DNA of 64,000 nt from Agrypnia vestita (GCA_016648135.1 JADDOH010008093.1:1-64000); one strand, 5' to 3'; counted from the stretch's first letter, positions 22,224 to 33,156 are shown. Translations and numbers: made by a program. Notes: generated by a model not told the origin, from the letters alone.

Positions 22224-22620
22224 TAACATCACTCTGTTTCCCCGCAGGGGTAGGCAGAGAGGATACAACGCCACATTCTTCTATCTTGGCACACTACATT
22301 CATACATCTTCTCATGCGTGCTCTATGGTTGTTGAGACTTTTAAAAGGGACATCCTCCAATATTTGTAACATCTGATTGTGCCAGGTCTTTCTCGGACTC
22401 TCTGTGTTCCTCTGCCTTCGACACTTGTATTTTCTTAACCATGCTTTTTTGCTCATGTATTCCGCATCACCTAACTATCTCAGCGATCCTTTCTTTATTC
22501 TATCTACCATGCCTACGGCCAGCATAACATTCACTACTATCGATTCATTCATTTCTTACTGCTATCGTTCATTCCGCACTATCGACCGAAGATTTTCTAC
22601 ACAAGCGCTTCCGTGACCGC
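22224..22620 (-). mobile_element. LINE A copy (decayed)
   Basis: Minus strand: 3' end CTCTGTTTCCCCGCAGGGGT region (plus strand 22232-22251), then ESPRKTWHNQMLQILEDVPF, KSLNNHRARMRRCMNV, VCQDRRMWRCILSAYPCGET. Frameshifts split the rest. Confidence 0.85.
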
Positions 22621-22627
22621 ATATTCA

Positions 22628-23190
22628 CCCTTTTTACTCCCTTTATATTAACTCGTGGCGTCTGCTTGCTTGCTTGCCGGCTTGCCGTCGAAAAAAACTT
22701 TGGATCGATTTTTGACCCTTTTTCCGTGATCCAATCGAGCTGAAACTTTGCAAGCAGACTCGTGGCGACGATCAAGAAGATCTATCAAATTTTCGTTAAA
22801 AAAAAATAATAATTATAGTATAATTTCGGATTTTTAGAAATTTTATTGGTTTGTTCAAATTGGAATCATTAGAAAAGTTTGATTAGCAACGGTGGCCCGA
22901 TAACGTCGCGGAATATTTTCTAAATTTGAATTACTCCGTCGGTATTCATAATAGGTACTTCACTACGAATGTCGAAAATCTAAATTGACTGACAAATGTT
23001 TTTAGAATTTAATCTTCAAAGCATGAAGTGTCTTATCAAAGCTCAAAACATCTGACATTTAGAATTATATTAAATTACTGTAAGTTTAGTGTTATGTTAT
23101 ATGTTTTAATTCGTCTTTAATTGTTGTTATATTTTACAAAGAAAGGGAGTATAATAAAAACTTGGTTTTTATGGGTTACTTTTTTAACGT
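22628..23190 (+). repeat. Family Z repeat, long form, copy 1
   Basis: Begins TTTTTACTCCCTTT, continues AACTCGTGGCGTCTGCTTGC and GTGATCCAATCGAGCTGAAA, and ends AAAGAAAGGGAGTATAATAA then AACTTGGTTTTTATGGGTTA. ACTCCCTTT near the start and AAGGGAGT near the end are inverted. The last 20-odd bases form an AAAAAC/GTTTTT hairpin. No ORF. Confidence 0.8.
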
Positions 23191-23194
23191 CTAT

Positions 23195-23890
23195 TTTGCT
23201 TTTCTTGTTAATGAATCACGATACTCTAATAAAGTTGTCGCATCAATCAAATTTGAGGTTCCATATTTCGAACCTCCTCCATTTATAGCGAGCAATATTT
23301 TGTTTAAAAAGGAACCAAAAGTAACACATTTATCATAAATGTGTCATTGAAATTGTCATTTCATTATGATGTAATATATCACTTTTCATACAGATTTGTA
23401 AACAAGGATAGCATTATTTTAGGTTGTCTCTGTCCTTGCCCCCCTCATACAGTAGATGTCTGTAAGAGGCTGCATTCGCCTTGATAATTGTTTTATCTGG
23501 GCCTTCTTGTCTGTCGTATTCTCTCAATTATATTTCTTAGATATTATACACTATAAGAATATGTTCAATTCATTTCACTCATCAATTTTAGATTCAGTCG
23601 TATTTTACGGTCCACAAATGTGACAAATTTCACACACAATTTTTTTTATATATCTATTGTATCATAAATTGGGATGTACGTAATTCACTGGACACTACTC
23701 CAAGCCCAGAACAAACGTACGCACTTGTAATAAGTAATTTGCAAGTCTACGAGTCGAAAGTTCATGACCCTTGATGTCCGAGACCACATAACTGATTATA
23801 ATCAATACCAAAAACAATTTTCTAGTAATTTTGTCGTACGTAATAATTTTATGTAATTTTTTTAAGTTAGTGTTGTTATAGCAAAGCCCA
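23195..23890. other. AT-rich, no gene seen
   Basis: No exon or repeat recognised. Confidence 0.35.
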
Positions 23891-23894
23891 GAAA

Positions 23895-24716
23895 ATGATA
23901 TTGAGAGTTCTTCATAAAAAGCCATTTCGTTTTCCTTCAGAAGAACTTTTCAGAGAATGTCACGTCCTGGACATCAATCAAACATATTTACTCAACACTT
24001 TAAAATATTTTTTCCGACATAAACAAGATCACCAACCAATAACTCACTCACACCCAACAAGGGAACAGGTGAACTGCGACTATCTTGGACCAAAATTCAC
24101 AAAAACATTTTCACAAAGATTTCACCTCTTCCAAGCACCAAAAACATTCAATACTCTTAACACTAAACTTAAAACATGCAGCCATAGTCTCGCGTATTTT
24201 TCTTCTAAAGTGAAACTCTGGTTTGAACATGAAAAGGGAAGGAAGCATGCCCAAAACCTATTAAAAGCCATGACATAAACTAAATTTAAAATATATTAAT
24301 CCTACAAGAACATTTACTGTCATCTTTTTAAATACTTTTAATTGTTTTATTTTATTCCATTTTATTTTATTAATATCCTATTCAGATCATTTTTTTCCTT
24401 TGTCTATAATATAATTAATTAACACCATTATTAAATTGTAAACATTTAATTATTACTATTACTTAATTTTAATTGGCAATAAGATTGATTCACAAATGTT
24501 ATATAAATAATAAATATTCTTGAACATTATACTACTGGAAGAGCACTGTCTGCTATAATACAGTAAATTACTAGTGTAGCAGGCAGGGCGTCAAATCAAT
24601 TTAGTGTTTACTTGCTGCCAAGACACTCAGCAACAATGAAAAAAGCTTAATTTAATTTTGTAAACACTGTAAACATTTGTAACATTGAACATTGAATAAA
24701 CATTTGAATTTGAATT
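23895..24716 (+). mobile_element. LINE J: CR1/jockey-type C-terminus with TTTGAA tail
   Basis: The ORF at 23895-24278 (127 codons) reads EELFRECHVLDINQTYLLNT LKYFF early and FTKTFSQRFHLFQAPKTFNT LNTKLKTCSHSLAYFSSKVK late. This matches the LF...NIL.....Y...L..F ... LF..PK..N.L...L...... FK..K C-terminus of CR1/Daphne/jockey-type elements. The 3' UTR continues to 24716 and ends AATAAACATTTGAATTTGAA, a hexanucleotide tail. Only the 3' end is present and the ORF is still open. Confidence 0.75.
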
Positions 24717-24765
24717 TGAATAGTTGTGTTAGCGTCATTAGCACACGAATGTAATTTTTTTTAAG

Positions 24766-25170
24766 TTAATGTTGCACGTCGCCGTCTGTCTTGGATTTCC
24801 ATTCAAGTTGTCGCCTTTTGGAAAACTTTTGGACAATTTTGCAACAGTCCATAATTGAAGACTTCACCCTACTTGTTGACAATGCGTGTATCTTGTATTT
24901 CCATTCATATTGTTGCCTTTTGGAAAACTTTCGGACAATTTTGCAACAGTCCATAATTGAAGACTTCACCCTACTTGTTGACAATGCGTGTATCTTTATA
25001 TTTCCATTCATATTGTTGCCTTTTGGAAAACTTTTGGACAATTTTGCAGCAGTCCATAAATTGAAGACTTCGCCCTACTTGTTGACACTGCATTTGTCTT
25101 GGATTTCCATTCAAGTTGTTGCCTTTTGGAAAACTTTTGGACAATTTTGCAACAGTCCAGAAATTTAATA
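24766..25170. repeat. Minisatellite, 4 units of about 102-103 bp
   Basis: Units marked by TTTCCATTCA recur with 102-103-bp spacing at 24796, 24898, 25001 and 25104. Each contains GTTGCCTTTTGGAAAACTTT, GGACAATTTTGC, CAGTCCATAA and CTACTTGTTGACAATG. The minus strand is partly open (91 codons, RVKSSIMDCCKIV repeated), but this follows from the tandem structure and is not evidence for a gene. Confidence 0.85.
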
Positions 25171-25227
25171 CTTTTCACTGTACTCTTTGACATAGCTCTA
25201 CTGGTTGACACAGAACACCAAATACTT

Positions 25228-25407
25228 ACATTTTTTTTAAACGCTTTAACAGACCAATAGGCTGAATTACAGAAGTCGTTAACATCACAAAGTACCCAAG
25301 CTTGACTAAATCGCGTAGATGTATTGTGGCCTCAGCGGGGATCGAACCCGGAACCCTCGGCGTGAGAAACCAGTGTCACGCCCACTGGGCTGCAAGGGCC
25401 GGACGGA
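25228..25407 (-). mobile_element. tRNA-derived SINE family S1, copy 3
   Basis: On the minus strand: GCAGCCCAGTGGGCGTGACA, GGGTTCGATCCCCGCTGAGG, GTACTTTGTGATG, then CAGCCTATTGGTCTGTTAAA and an A-rich tail. Same plan as 13033-13209. Confidence 0.8.
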
Positions 25408-25479
25408 ATAATGATTTAAAATTTTATTTTGATGACTTTCGATCATCTATCAGCACTATCGCGGGACGCGGGATCGTGA

Positions 25480-25960
25480 CTGTGGGAAGCAAATGAAACA
25501 CTAAAAATAATTATCGATTTCCTTATTATTTTAATAAAATCACAAAGTCATTTTAGGATACGAATTTAGTCGGAGCACCGTTCTGTTATTCACACTACAT
25601 TTCGTAATTCGAACTAATTATCACTCCCGAATAATCTGTCTGTCATATACTGTTGCTTAAATAGCTTAGGTTCGCACTAGAAAACTTTCCCTCGCTGGTA
25701 GGTAAATTTCGCTGGCCGTATATTTTTCACTTGTTCACTCTGGCCACGCTCGCACAATTCGTTTGTTTTTATCTATGAACTTCTATGTCTTGAGACGACT
25801 AATTTGCTTGCTTTTTATACACAACGTTGATTCGCGACGTTCGAGTAATTTCCGCATATTTCCAGTACTTTCGAGAATAGCCCAGTCGATTCCAGATTCG
25901 TGTGGACCGTTGGAGAGATTTCGATAGGGCGTAATTCTTTCTGATTCTTCACTTGGCGAA
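25480..25960 (-). other. LTR-like or promoter-like segment
   Basis: The minus strand carries a TATAAAAAG box (about 25810-25818) followed by sequence resembling an R/U5 region, similar in layout to 49300-49870. I found neither flanking target duplications nor an internal retroviral region, so a solo LTR is only a possibility. Confidence 0.3.
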
Positions 25961-26151
25961 TTGCGAACGTTGACACACTTCGGTTACAACATCCTCAAGA
26001 CGCCTGTCAAGACATGTCGCAATCAACAGTTACGTAAGCCGTTGCGTAGTCTTATCTTGTATCGTATTACCCGTGTATTCTACTATTTTTCACTGTCTCT
26101 TAGTTGTGTATTTAGCAGCTATGCTCATGTGCGGTTTAATTTATTTTTCAG

Positions 26152-26244
26152 ATCCCAGCTCCGTTCCGTGTGAGAAGAGACACAGATGTCGCCCCTGTCC
26201 CATACAGAAAATCAGGCTCAAGTCAAGCTGCGCTATTGGCCAAG
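26152..26244 (+). CDS. Candidate internal coding exon 1 of an unrecognised gene
   Basis: The acceptor AATTTATTTTTCAG ends at 26151 and a donor GTAGGA begins at 26245. The 93-nt interval is open in the frame reading IPAPFRVRRDTDVAPVPYRK followed by SGSSQAALLAK (31 codons), has no stop, and a length divisible by three. The composition (basic, Pro/Ser-rich, disordered-looking) differs from the surrounding AT-rich sequence and matches none of the transposons in the window. I do not recognise the protein. It could be spliced to the similar candidate at 58920-59000 on the same strand. An alternative frame (SVPCEKRHRCRPCPIQKIRL) is also open, so the reading frame is not certain. Confidence 0.5.
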
Positions 26245-26249
26245 GTAGG

Positions 26250-26698
26250 ACTGCATATACATATTTATAATACTGCAATGTTATTGCAGCACAGCGCCGG
26301 CTATCCGAGGTTGTTGGGCGGACAACCTAACCCGAATAATTTAAAAAACCTGAGAAAATAATATAAATATATAAATAATTTAATTTTCTGAAAAAGAATA
26401 CGAGAATAAGTTAAGTTCAAGTAATCTCAGAATCTGCAATGAAAATATATATTTTATTTTTCAAAAAATATTCTATTAGATTTTTAGAGCGAAAAAAATT
26501 TGTTTAAAAAGTTTAACGGGACAATATTTAATCAAAGACGACACCTGGGTGATAATCATTTTTTCCGTGACAACTGAATATCTGTTTTACTGATTTCCTT
26601 TCTCAGAAATTCAGCAACGAACCGTAGCTTGAAAATCGAAAGTGACATAATTAGATATTACCCAGTTAAAATCTTCAACGATCGAAGAGCGCTCATTA
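26250..26698. other. Putative intron sequence, no element seen
   Basis: AT-rich sequence following the candidate donor at 26245. Confidence 0.3.
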
Positions 26699-26815
26699 GA
26701 AGATATGAATGTGGTTGAAGCAAAAGTGGTGTGTCAGAATAGAATAGTGTGTCGTTCTATAAACGGCGTGATTTTAGTTCGTTAGTAGGTACTTTAGTTA
26801 ATTTAAGAAGATGAA
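26699..26815 (+). mobile_element. LINE A extreme 3' fragment with internal deletion
   Basis: AAGATATGAATGTGG then GAAGCAAAAGTGGTGTGTCA correspond to RRCMNVVEAKVVCQ. A deletion removes SAYPCG, then ACGGCGTGAT and a decayed GTTA tail follow. Confidence 0.75.
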
Positions 26816-26819
26816 TTGA

Positions 26820-27405
26820 TAAAATTTTCGTTCCATTTAATATTGACGTCCAGGAACATGCCTTGGGGCTAGTTGAGTGATTATTATACAAAAAATAAAT
26901 AAATGCATTTAAATAGTTAGTGTGGTAAATAAACTATAAAACGATGTGAAATTAGATTTTCTTGTAGAAAACAGCCACCAGTCCGCTCCCTAGTGGAACA
27001 TCTTATTAGCTTTACAGAAGCCGTCTCCTTACGTTCTTCGTAGAGTCTCAAAGGAGAGAGATTCTTAGGAAAGGCAAAGATACAAAATAAACCGAATGAG
27101 ACGAGATTAATTTGATTCCAATCAAAAGAAGATTTCTGTACGTTTTCAATAACCGAATCCTAACAGCACTGTATAGATGAGATTGTTTTTGATAAAAGTA
27201 AATAGAAATGTAAATAGAACAAGATCACTTCTTCTTTTATTATCTTCCTTGATGTGTATTGACAGGTCAGTCCTGGTCATACTTAAATCGTCAAAATGTT
27301 ATACAATAAGTGTCCAGATACAGAAACAGCAATATTGCTTAGTTCATAATACGGCTAATTAACATATTTCACGTAGAAACTAAATAATTTAAATGTACTA
27401 AAAAG
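26820..27405. other. AT-rich, no gene seen
   Basis: No recognised exon or repeat. Confidence 0.35.
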
Positions 27406-27740
27406 TAAAAAAAAATAACCCATAAAAACCAAGTTTTTATTATACTACCTTTCTCATTGAATCAGACTTCGTGCCTACTGCACGCGTCGGGGTCATTACT
27501 CATTTGTATTGATTCCAATTTGAAAAAACCATTAAAATTCCGAAAAATCCAAAATTATACTATAATTATTAAAAAAAGAATTAAACGAAAATTTGTTAGA
27601 TCATTTTCATCGTCGCCACAAGTCTGCCTGCAAAGTTTCAGCTCGATTGGATCAAGGGAAAAGGGTTAAAAATCGATCCAAAGTTTTCCGGCAGACAACA
27701 AACCGCAGACGCTACGAGTTAAAAGAAAGGGAGTAAAAAT
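27406..27740 (-). repeat. Family Z repeat, short form
   Basis: Inverted relative to 22628: AACCCATAAAAACCAAGTTT at the left, then TTTCAGCTCGATTGGATCAA and GAGTTAAAAGAAAGGGAGTA at the right. It lacks the approximately 250-bp middle of the long form. Confidence 0.75.
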
Positions 27741-27999
27741 AATTTTTCAGGTACAGATTTTTTGCTTCACTCCAAATTGAAGATGGGCGTTTACTATACT
27801 GAAATCGATAGAAGGAAAGCGTCCACGCTTTTATTAATTTTTCTACTTTTTAGTTTTAATATAACCCCCAGTTTACAAAATCACTTCGGTAGAAAACTAG
27901 CGCCAAACTAGAGCTCATTAACTTATTTCCCATATCAAACTTTGATTAATGAATTATGAGTGAATCTTGATTGATTCATGTAATGTTATCGTGTATTGT

Positions 28000-28397
28000 C
28001 ATGTGCTCAAAATTTCAGCTCGATTGGACATTGGGAAGCGGGTGAAATGTCTATTATAAGTTTCCTTCCAGATAAACGGACAAACATGTGAAGCTAATAC
28101 AAGCGCGGTACAAAGGCCTGGAAGCGTCTAATACCTTCCAGGCGGGACGTGCGGCGGTAACACGCGCCGATGAAGCGGACGGCTACCGGCCGAGTTAATT
28201 TATTAATATTATTTGGAAGTGTCTCGTTTTTCCTTTTCTGTCGCGCTCGGGTCGGGCGGCGGGGTCGAGCCTTTATGAAATTCTAATTTTATTGTGTCGA
28301 CGGAATAATTGCGATGACTCGGCCGCCGCTTCCGAACGCAGTCGATATCGCGACACACTTAAATCCGACTGGCGACTAGCGGACCGACTAGCGAAAT
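28000..28397. other. GC-rich segment, related motif to family Z
   Basis: TTTCAGCTCGATTGGACATT at 28015 resembles the family Z core. Bases 28100-28390 are GC-rich with TAATTTATTAAT and TTTATGAAATTCTAATTTTA AT-rich islands, possibly a regulatory element. No ORF recognised. Confidence 0.35.
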
Positions 28398-28838
28398 AGT
28401 AAAAAAAAGTAACCCATAAAAATCAAGTTTTTACTATGCTCCCTTTCTCATTTACTAGTGGTTTGGCTCTTGACCTGCGCGTTGGGCTTCGGTCGGGCGA
28501 CGCTACGAAAGGGAGTAATGGAAAATTTCCAAAAATCCAAAATTATACTATTATCAGGTTCCGTGGCTACCAGACGCGTTTAAATATTTTCATACAACTC
28601 GGTAGGTTGTATGAAAAAACCATTAAAAATTTGAAAAATCCAAAAATTTATTAATTTTTTTTAACGAAAATTTGATAGATCTTCTTGGTCGTCGCCACGA
28701 GTCTGCTTGCAGAGTTTCAGCTCGATTGGATCACGGGAAAAGGGTTAAAAATCGATCCAAAGTTTTTTCGACGGCAAGCCGGCAAGCAAGCAGACGCCAC
28801 GAGTTAATATGGAAATAATAAAAGGAAGTAAAAAGGAA
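28398..28838 (-). repeat. Family Z repeat, composite copy
   Basis: Left end AAGTAACCCATAAAAATCAA, an internal extra AAAGGGAGTAA at 28507, the hairpin CATACAACTCGGTAGGTTGT, and right end AGCAGACGCCACGAGTTAAT. This may be two fused or nested copies. Confidence 0.7.
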
Positions 28839-28929
28839 ATACTTTCCTTCCCGCAAAGTAAATTAAAATAAGTATCTATAGAAAGTGATCTAACACACGC
28901 CAAAACAAAAACAGGACAATCACGACTAA

Positions 28930-29418
28930 AGGTACTGATACACATGCTTTTTAGTGGCACGTGAGCATGCGCAGTATTGACCTTCTCTAGCCCTTGCTTA
29001 TTAGTGATGTGTGTGTACGCACATTGCCAGTAATGAGCATGCTCATTAATGGCACGCTTAAAAGTCAACAGCCGGCTGATTTATGAGCATGCTAATGTCA
29101 TTCATTATGAGAAGGGGTATCTTTTGAGCACGTGTGAACTTATGAGCATGCTAATTTCATTCGCGGCTATATAGTATCAATTATTTATCAATGCGATATT
29201 CTCAGACCGCGACAGAGAAACACATATGGCGCGTTGGGGAGATGACAAAACGTTACTTTTCGTGACTTAATATAGGAATCATGAATGTCTGTGGAATACT
29301 CGGTCACCGCTATGCAAAAATAATATAGCAAGAACAAGAAATTATGTTTATGACACTTTATAAAAGACATGTATGATTCAAATCTTATAATAAAAATTAT
29401 AAAAACTAGAATCAAAAA
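28930..29418 (+). mobile_element. Harbinger-type family H1, truncated copy
   Basis: Begins AGGTACTGATACACATGC after TAA and runs parallel to 33944-34430. The MADF reading frame (MARWGDDKTLLFVT*YRNHE CLWNTRS) has stops. The right part is replaced at about 29419 by a Penelope-like terminus, so the right inverted repeat is missing. Confidence 0.8.
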
Positions 29419-29543
29419 ATGTCCTTAGGTTTTCACGGCCGTTCAGAATCTTCTGTGTATAGTTTTCTGGGATATTCTGCCGTGCATATGTGACCTCTCT
29501 GGCCAACGTTTCGGATCCCATTGCAGGGTCCATCAACAGATGT
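29419..29543 (-). mobile_element. Penelope-like element terminus with degenerate hammerhead
   Basis: The minus strand reads CTGTTGA (29533-29539), hairpin GGACCC TGCAAT GGGATCC, CGAAAC, GTTGGCCAGAGAGGTCACAT, CACGGCAGAATATCCCAGAA and ends CGGCCGTGAAAACC. One change (A6 to U) breaks the CUGANGA consensus. Confidence 0.75.
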
Positions 29544-29734
29544 GAAAAAAATGCTAAAACTCACCCAGTTATAAAAAATGACTTTGTATCTAAATTATAT
29601 TATTATTATATTCCTATATTGAATCATGTAATAAAAGCTATCCATAAACCTTTTCAGGCTTTTATTATATTTTGAATAAATTTTTCATTTATTTTGATTA
29701 GATGTAGTGTGTGTGGTAGACAGAATAAAGAAAG

Positions 29735-30062
29735 GAGTTTGGTTTGGTTAGAGGAACGTGTGAGCGAGGAAAGGATGGTTAAGAAAATATGAGGCGAGTG
29801 TTGAAGGCAACAAAAGACCTGGCAAGATCAGATACTACAATTATTTGAGAATGGCCCTGTTAAAAGCCTCAACAACCGTAGAATGAGAATAATAATAATA
29901 ATTGTTGGATAACTTATATAGCGCCGTTTTCGCGAGTACCCACCGCAAGATGTATGAACGTGACCGAAGCAAAAGTAATATATATATATAGAATAATATG
30001 GCATTCTATCCTCTCTGCCTACCCCTGCGGCGTGATGGTAGTTAGTTAGCTAGTTAGTTAGA
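29735..30062 (+). mobile_element. LINE A fragment (A2) interrupted by an L2 tail
   Basis: ERVSEERMVKKI, then LKSLNNRRMR, an interruption at 29886-29944 (ATAATAATAATAATTGTTGG, then AGCGCCGTTTTCGCGAGTAC, the minus-oriented 3' tip of the L2-like family), then RCMNVTEAKV and the 3' end CGTGATGGTAGTTAGTTAGC with a GTTA tail. Confidence 0.8.
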
Positions 30063-30063
30063 T

Positions 30064-30329
30064 TATCCTTCGTCTTCCAGTAATTCTTCTGCTCGCAATC
30101 TATACTAATTAATAAAGGAAAATTTTGTAAGTTTGGATGTAGGAAGGAGGTAATGTCCGAAACTAGTCATCCAATTTCAAAAATACTTTCATCAATATTA
30201 AGAATGGAAATTCAGGGTGGACATAGTTTCATAGTGTGTAGAAGGTTTCGTCTTTGTAGGAGCGCTGTAAAAAGGTCGCTCTTGCCTTCTGTGTAACGTT
30301 ATATACATGTGAACTCTGAACAAATTATA
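30064..30329. other. No gene seen
   Basis: AT-rich spacer. Confidence 0.3.
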
Positions 30330-30590
30330 AAAAGACCAGCATAGAAAGACTTCGTATACAATACAACAACGCCTTCCGTATGATGTTTGGCCTTCCCAGA
30401 TATTGCAGCGCTTCCGGTGTGTTCACTGAGGGGCGTGTTCCCAACTTTGCAGCCCTCGTAAGATCCAGGGTGGCAGGAATGAGGGAAAGGATATACAGCT
30501 CCGGGAATATCCTTATCCTGGAAGCCCGCCTCACTCCAGCATCCAGCATTGATGCACACTGGAGAAAGATACTGGCCCCTCATCATCGCT
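30330..30590 (+). mobile_element. LINE G: RT C-terminal fragment
   Basis: Plus-strand frame reads RLRIQYNNAFRMMFGLPRYC, SASGVFTEGRVPNFAALVRS and RERIYSSGNILILEA, matching the L...YNN.FR.LLGLPR.CSASGMF.....F.A..R.R tail common in arthropod and marine-invertebrate non-LTR elements. Upstream and the 3' tail are not preserved. Confidence 0.75.
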
Positions 30591-30611
30591 ATTATACGAT
30601 ATATTTCTATT

Positions 30612-31146
30612 TCTTTTTAACTGCCTTTCTTTTAACTCATGGCGTCTGCTTTCTTGTTTCCTTGATGAAAAAACTTTGAATCGATTTTTAACCCTTTTCC
30701 CGTGATCCAATCGAGCTGAAACTTTGCAAGCAGACTCGTGGCGACGATCAAAAAGATCTATTAAATTTTCGTTAAAAAATAATGATAATTATAGTATAAT
30801 TTTGGATTTTTCAAATTTTTAATGGTTTTTTCAAATCGGAATCATTACAAAAGCTACCAACGGCGGCCCGATAACGTCACGGAATATTTAAAATTTGAAT
30901 TACTCCGTCAGTTGGTATAATAGCTACTTCACTACGAATTTCGAAAATTGGTTCACAGATGACAGCACACCTCGGCTTTTTGGGAATAAATCAAATAATA
31001 AAGAGACATTTTTAGAGATTTCTGACATAGATATTTGTCTAGACATGTTTCATTTTCGGTCAATCAATTATTTAATTACATGATGGTAAACTTAATTTAC
31101 AAAGAAAGGGAGTAAAATAAAAACTTGGTTTTTACGGGTTAGTTTT
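30612..31146 (+). repeat. Family Z repeat, long form, copy 2
   Basis: Same order as 22628-23190: TTTTAACTCATGGCGTCTGC, CGTGATCCAATCGAGCTGAA, GCGGCCCGATAACGTCACGG, then AAAGAAAGGGAGTAAAATAA and AACTTGGTTTTTACGGGTTA. Confidence 0.8.
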
Positions 31147-31149
31147 TTC

Positions 31150-31890
31150 ATGTTAATACTGATACCTATACTTGTTTTCTCTTTTATATGATTTTCTTTT
31201 TTTTTTCTCCTTTCTTTTATATAATAATTTAATGTATGTACCTACTTTTATACGGAATGTGTGGGATTCCACGAACCTCCCCACATTCTGGAATAAAGTT
31301 ATATTTATTTATTTATAGGCATCTATGTCTACGGCTAATTAAAATTTGAAATTATTCATTAACTATTTTTTACAATCGCTAGCTGATTTTCCCTTATTGA
31401 TACTATCGGATGCTTTTTCAAAAATTCAATCTCGAAATTCCCAAAAAAATCCCTAGGGCGCGACCCGCCTGCCCATTCCCGTATTTCGACACATTTCAAA
31501 TCATATTCGTATTATACAGCCTCCATACCTGCTTATTCTATTGAATCTGCGCGGGGATAGTTAAGCGGAAAATGCTCTACCGTAATTTTCTCGCACTCGT
31601 ATTGTTATTTTATATACATATTTCACACATAATCTGTGCTATTCTGGAAATAGCAATATTGAGATGCCAGATCTCAATCCCAATCTTGACAGATGTGTAT
31701 AACATTGTATTGCTGCCAATTTCGAAGTTTTAAGTTCGACATGTATGAAATTAATGAATTCAATCAATCGAAAACAAAGCTCTAAAACGTAAAGAAACGT
31801 TAAGTTATTCACAATTACGAATAATGATCTTTCTAATTGATTGAATTCTTTAATTTCAAATCTGTCAAACATCAAAAAAACGGCGTCACT
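31150..31890. other. AT-rich; probable LINE 3' tail near 31318
   Basis: Segment 31245-31318 ends GAATAAAGTTATATTTATTT ATTTAT, typical of a LINE 3' UTR tail but without recognisable coding sequence. Rest unremarkable. Confidence 0.35.
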
Positions 31891-31892
31891 TA

Positions 31893-32575
31893 CTTACTTA
31901 CTAACTTACCATCACGCCGTTTCCCCGAGGGGGTAGGCAGAGAGGATAGAGCGCCATACTCTTCTGTCCTGACATACAACTTTCGCTTCGTCTACATTCA
32001 TACATCTTCGCATGCAAGCTCGACGGTTGTTCAGACTTCTAACAGGACCATCTTCCAGTATCTGGTTAATCTGGTCATGCCACGTCTTCCGTGGTCGCCC
32101 TCTCTTTCTGGCGCCGTCAACACTTGCATCATATATCTTTCTTACCATTCTTTCCTCATTCATTCGCTCAACATGCCCAAACCACCTGAGCGACCCTATT
32201 TTTATTCTCTGTATTATGCTACGATCAGCTTTACATTCATTCCTAATATCTTCATTCTTTACTCTATCATACATGGATTTACCACACATACGTCTAAGGG
32301 ACCTCATCTCCACTGCATTCAATCTACTTTCGTTCCTCTTCTGCCAGCTCCAGGCTTCACTTCCATACATTAGTGTCGGTACCAGAACTCCATTATGTAC
32401 CGCCAGTTTTGCCTCGGTAGACATATTTCTATTAGAAATTATTGCATTCAAAGCACCGTTCACCCTATTCCCGGCAGTCACTCTCCTCTCTATATCTTTC
32501 TCAACATTCCCTCTTCTATCGAACATACTTCCCAAGTACACAAACTCATCTACTTGTTCCAAACATTCATATGTC
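31893..32575 (-). mobile_element. LINE A copy (A1), longest open copy on the minus strand
   Basis: Uninterrupted reading from CLEQVDEFVYLGSMFDRRGN through EKDIERRVTAGNRVNGALNA, LMYGSEAWSWQKRNESRLNA, KSMYDRVKNEDIRNECKADR, GSLRWFGHVERMNEERMVRK and the end SAYPLGETA. The GTTA/GTAA tail (plus strand CACTTACTTACTTACTAACT) lies at 31886-31905. It is the best template for the subfamily. 5' truncation is just upstream of CLEQVDEF. Confidence 0.9.
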
Positions 32576-32660
32576 AGCTTAATATGTACTACTGGAAACG
32601 TAATGTGAAAATGCAAATCATTGTTTATGCAATTTTATATTGCTTAACTTGACATTATGT

Positions 32661-32800
32661 ATGTAGGGTTGTTTGGAAAACATTAATAATCTCTCGCAGG
32701 ACTATGATGACAGACCTTGATTATGAGTCGAAAACGTTCAAGCAGCCATGACCTAATATCAATTAAGGAGTTATGCAATATCAAGGTTTGCATTTTTTTT
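32661..32800 (+). repeat. MITE W, left half
   Basis: TGTAGGGTTGTTTGGAAAAC, ATTAATAATCTCTCGCAGGA and ATTATGAGTCGAAAACGTTC match the left arm of the palindromic MITE at 51694. The right arm is absent. Confidence 0.75.
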
Positions 32801-33035
32801 TTAATTTCTAAATCAAAGCACTCGAGATGGGGATTTACAGAAGAATAAACTGAATAGAATGAAGATGCAATAGGCATGACGACAGTATTAGAGAATAAGT
32901 GATTTTAGAGAAGAAAATATTTTGAAAGGATTGTAAAAAATGGTCCAGTTTTAATATACGCATTGAGATGAATAAAATTTACAATAAAATAAAAGTATAA
33001 AATTGTGCAATCCTCCATTTTAACCGAAACACTAA
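32801..33035. other. AT-rich, no gene seen
   Basis: No recognised element. Confidence 0.3.
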
Positions 33036-33156
33036 TGACGTCACGCCTAAGTCCCCCTCATCGTGACTTTGAACTGTTGTTTGACACAATGCAATGTTTA
33101 CTTAGGCACAATGTAATGTTTAATTACAATGCAACGTTTACTTAGGCTCGACGTCA
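33036..33156. repeat. Small palindromic unit with internal direct repeats
   Basis: TGACGTCACGCCTAAG at the left and CTTAGGCTCGACGTCA at the right are near-perfect reverse complements. Between them ACAATGCAATGTTTACTTAG occurs in three tandem variants (33086, 33108, 33126). Confidence 0.6.

Noticed and set aside
24766..25170. CRISPR-like array
   Set aside because: Units are about 102-103 bp tandem copies with no constant-repeat/variable-spacer structure, and the DNA is eukaryotic.
26170..26361. 63-codon ORF starting at 26170 as a stand-alone gene
   Set aside because: It overlaps the candidate exon in another frame and runs on into AT-rich sequence past the donor; the splice-bounded reading is more plausible.
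31893..32575. Flanking CAAACAT words as a target duplication of LINE A
   Set aside because: The right-hand CAAACAT belongs to the LINE A consensus itself (complement of GAATGTTTGG), not to flanking DNA.
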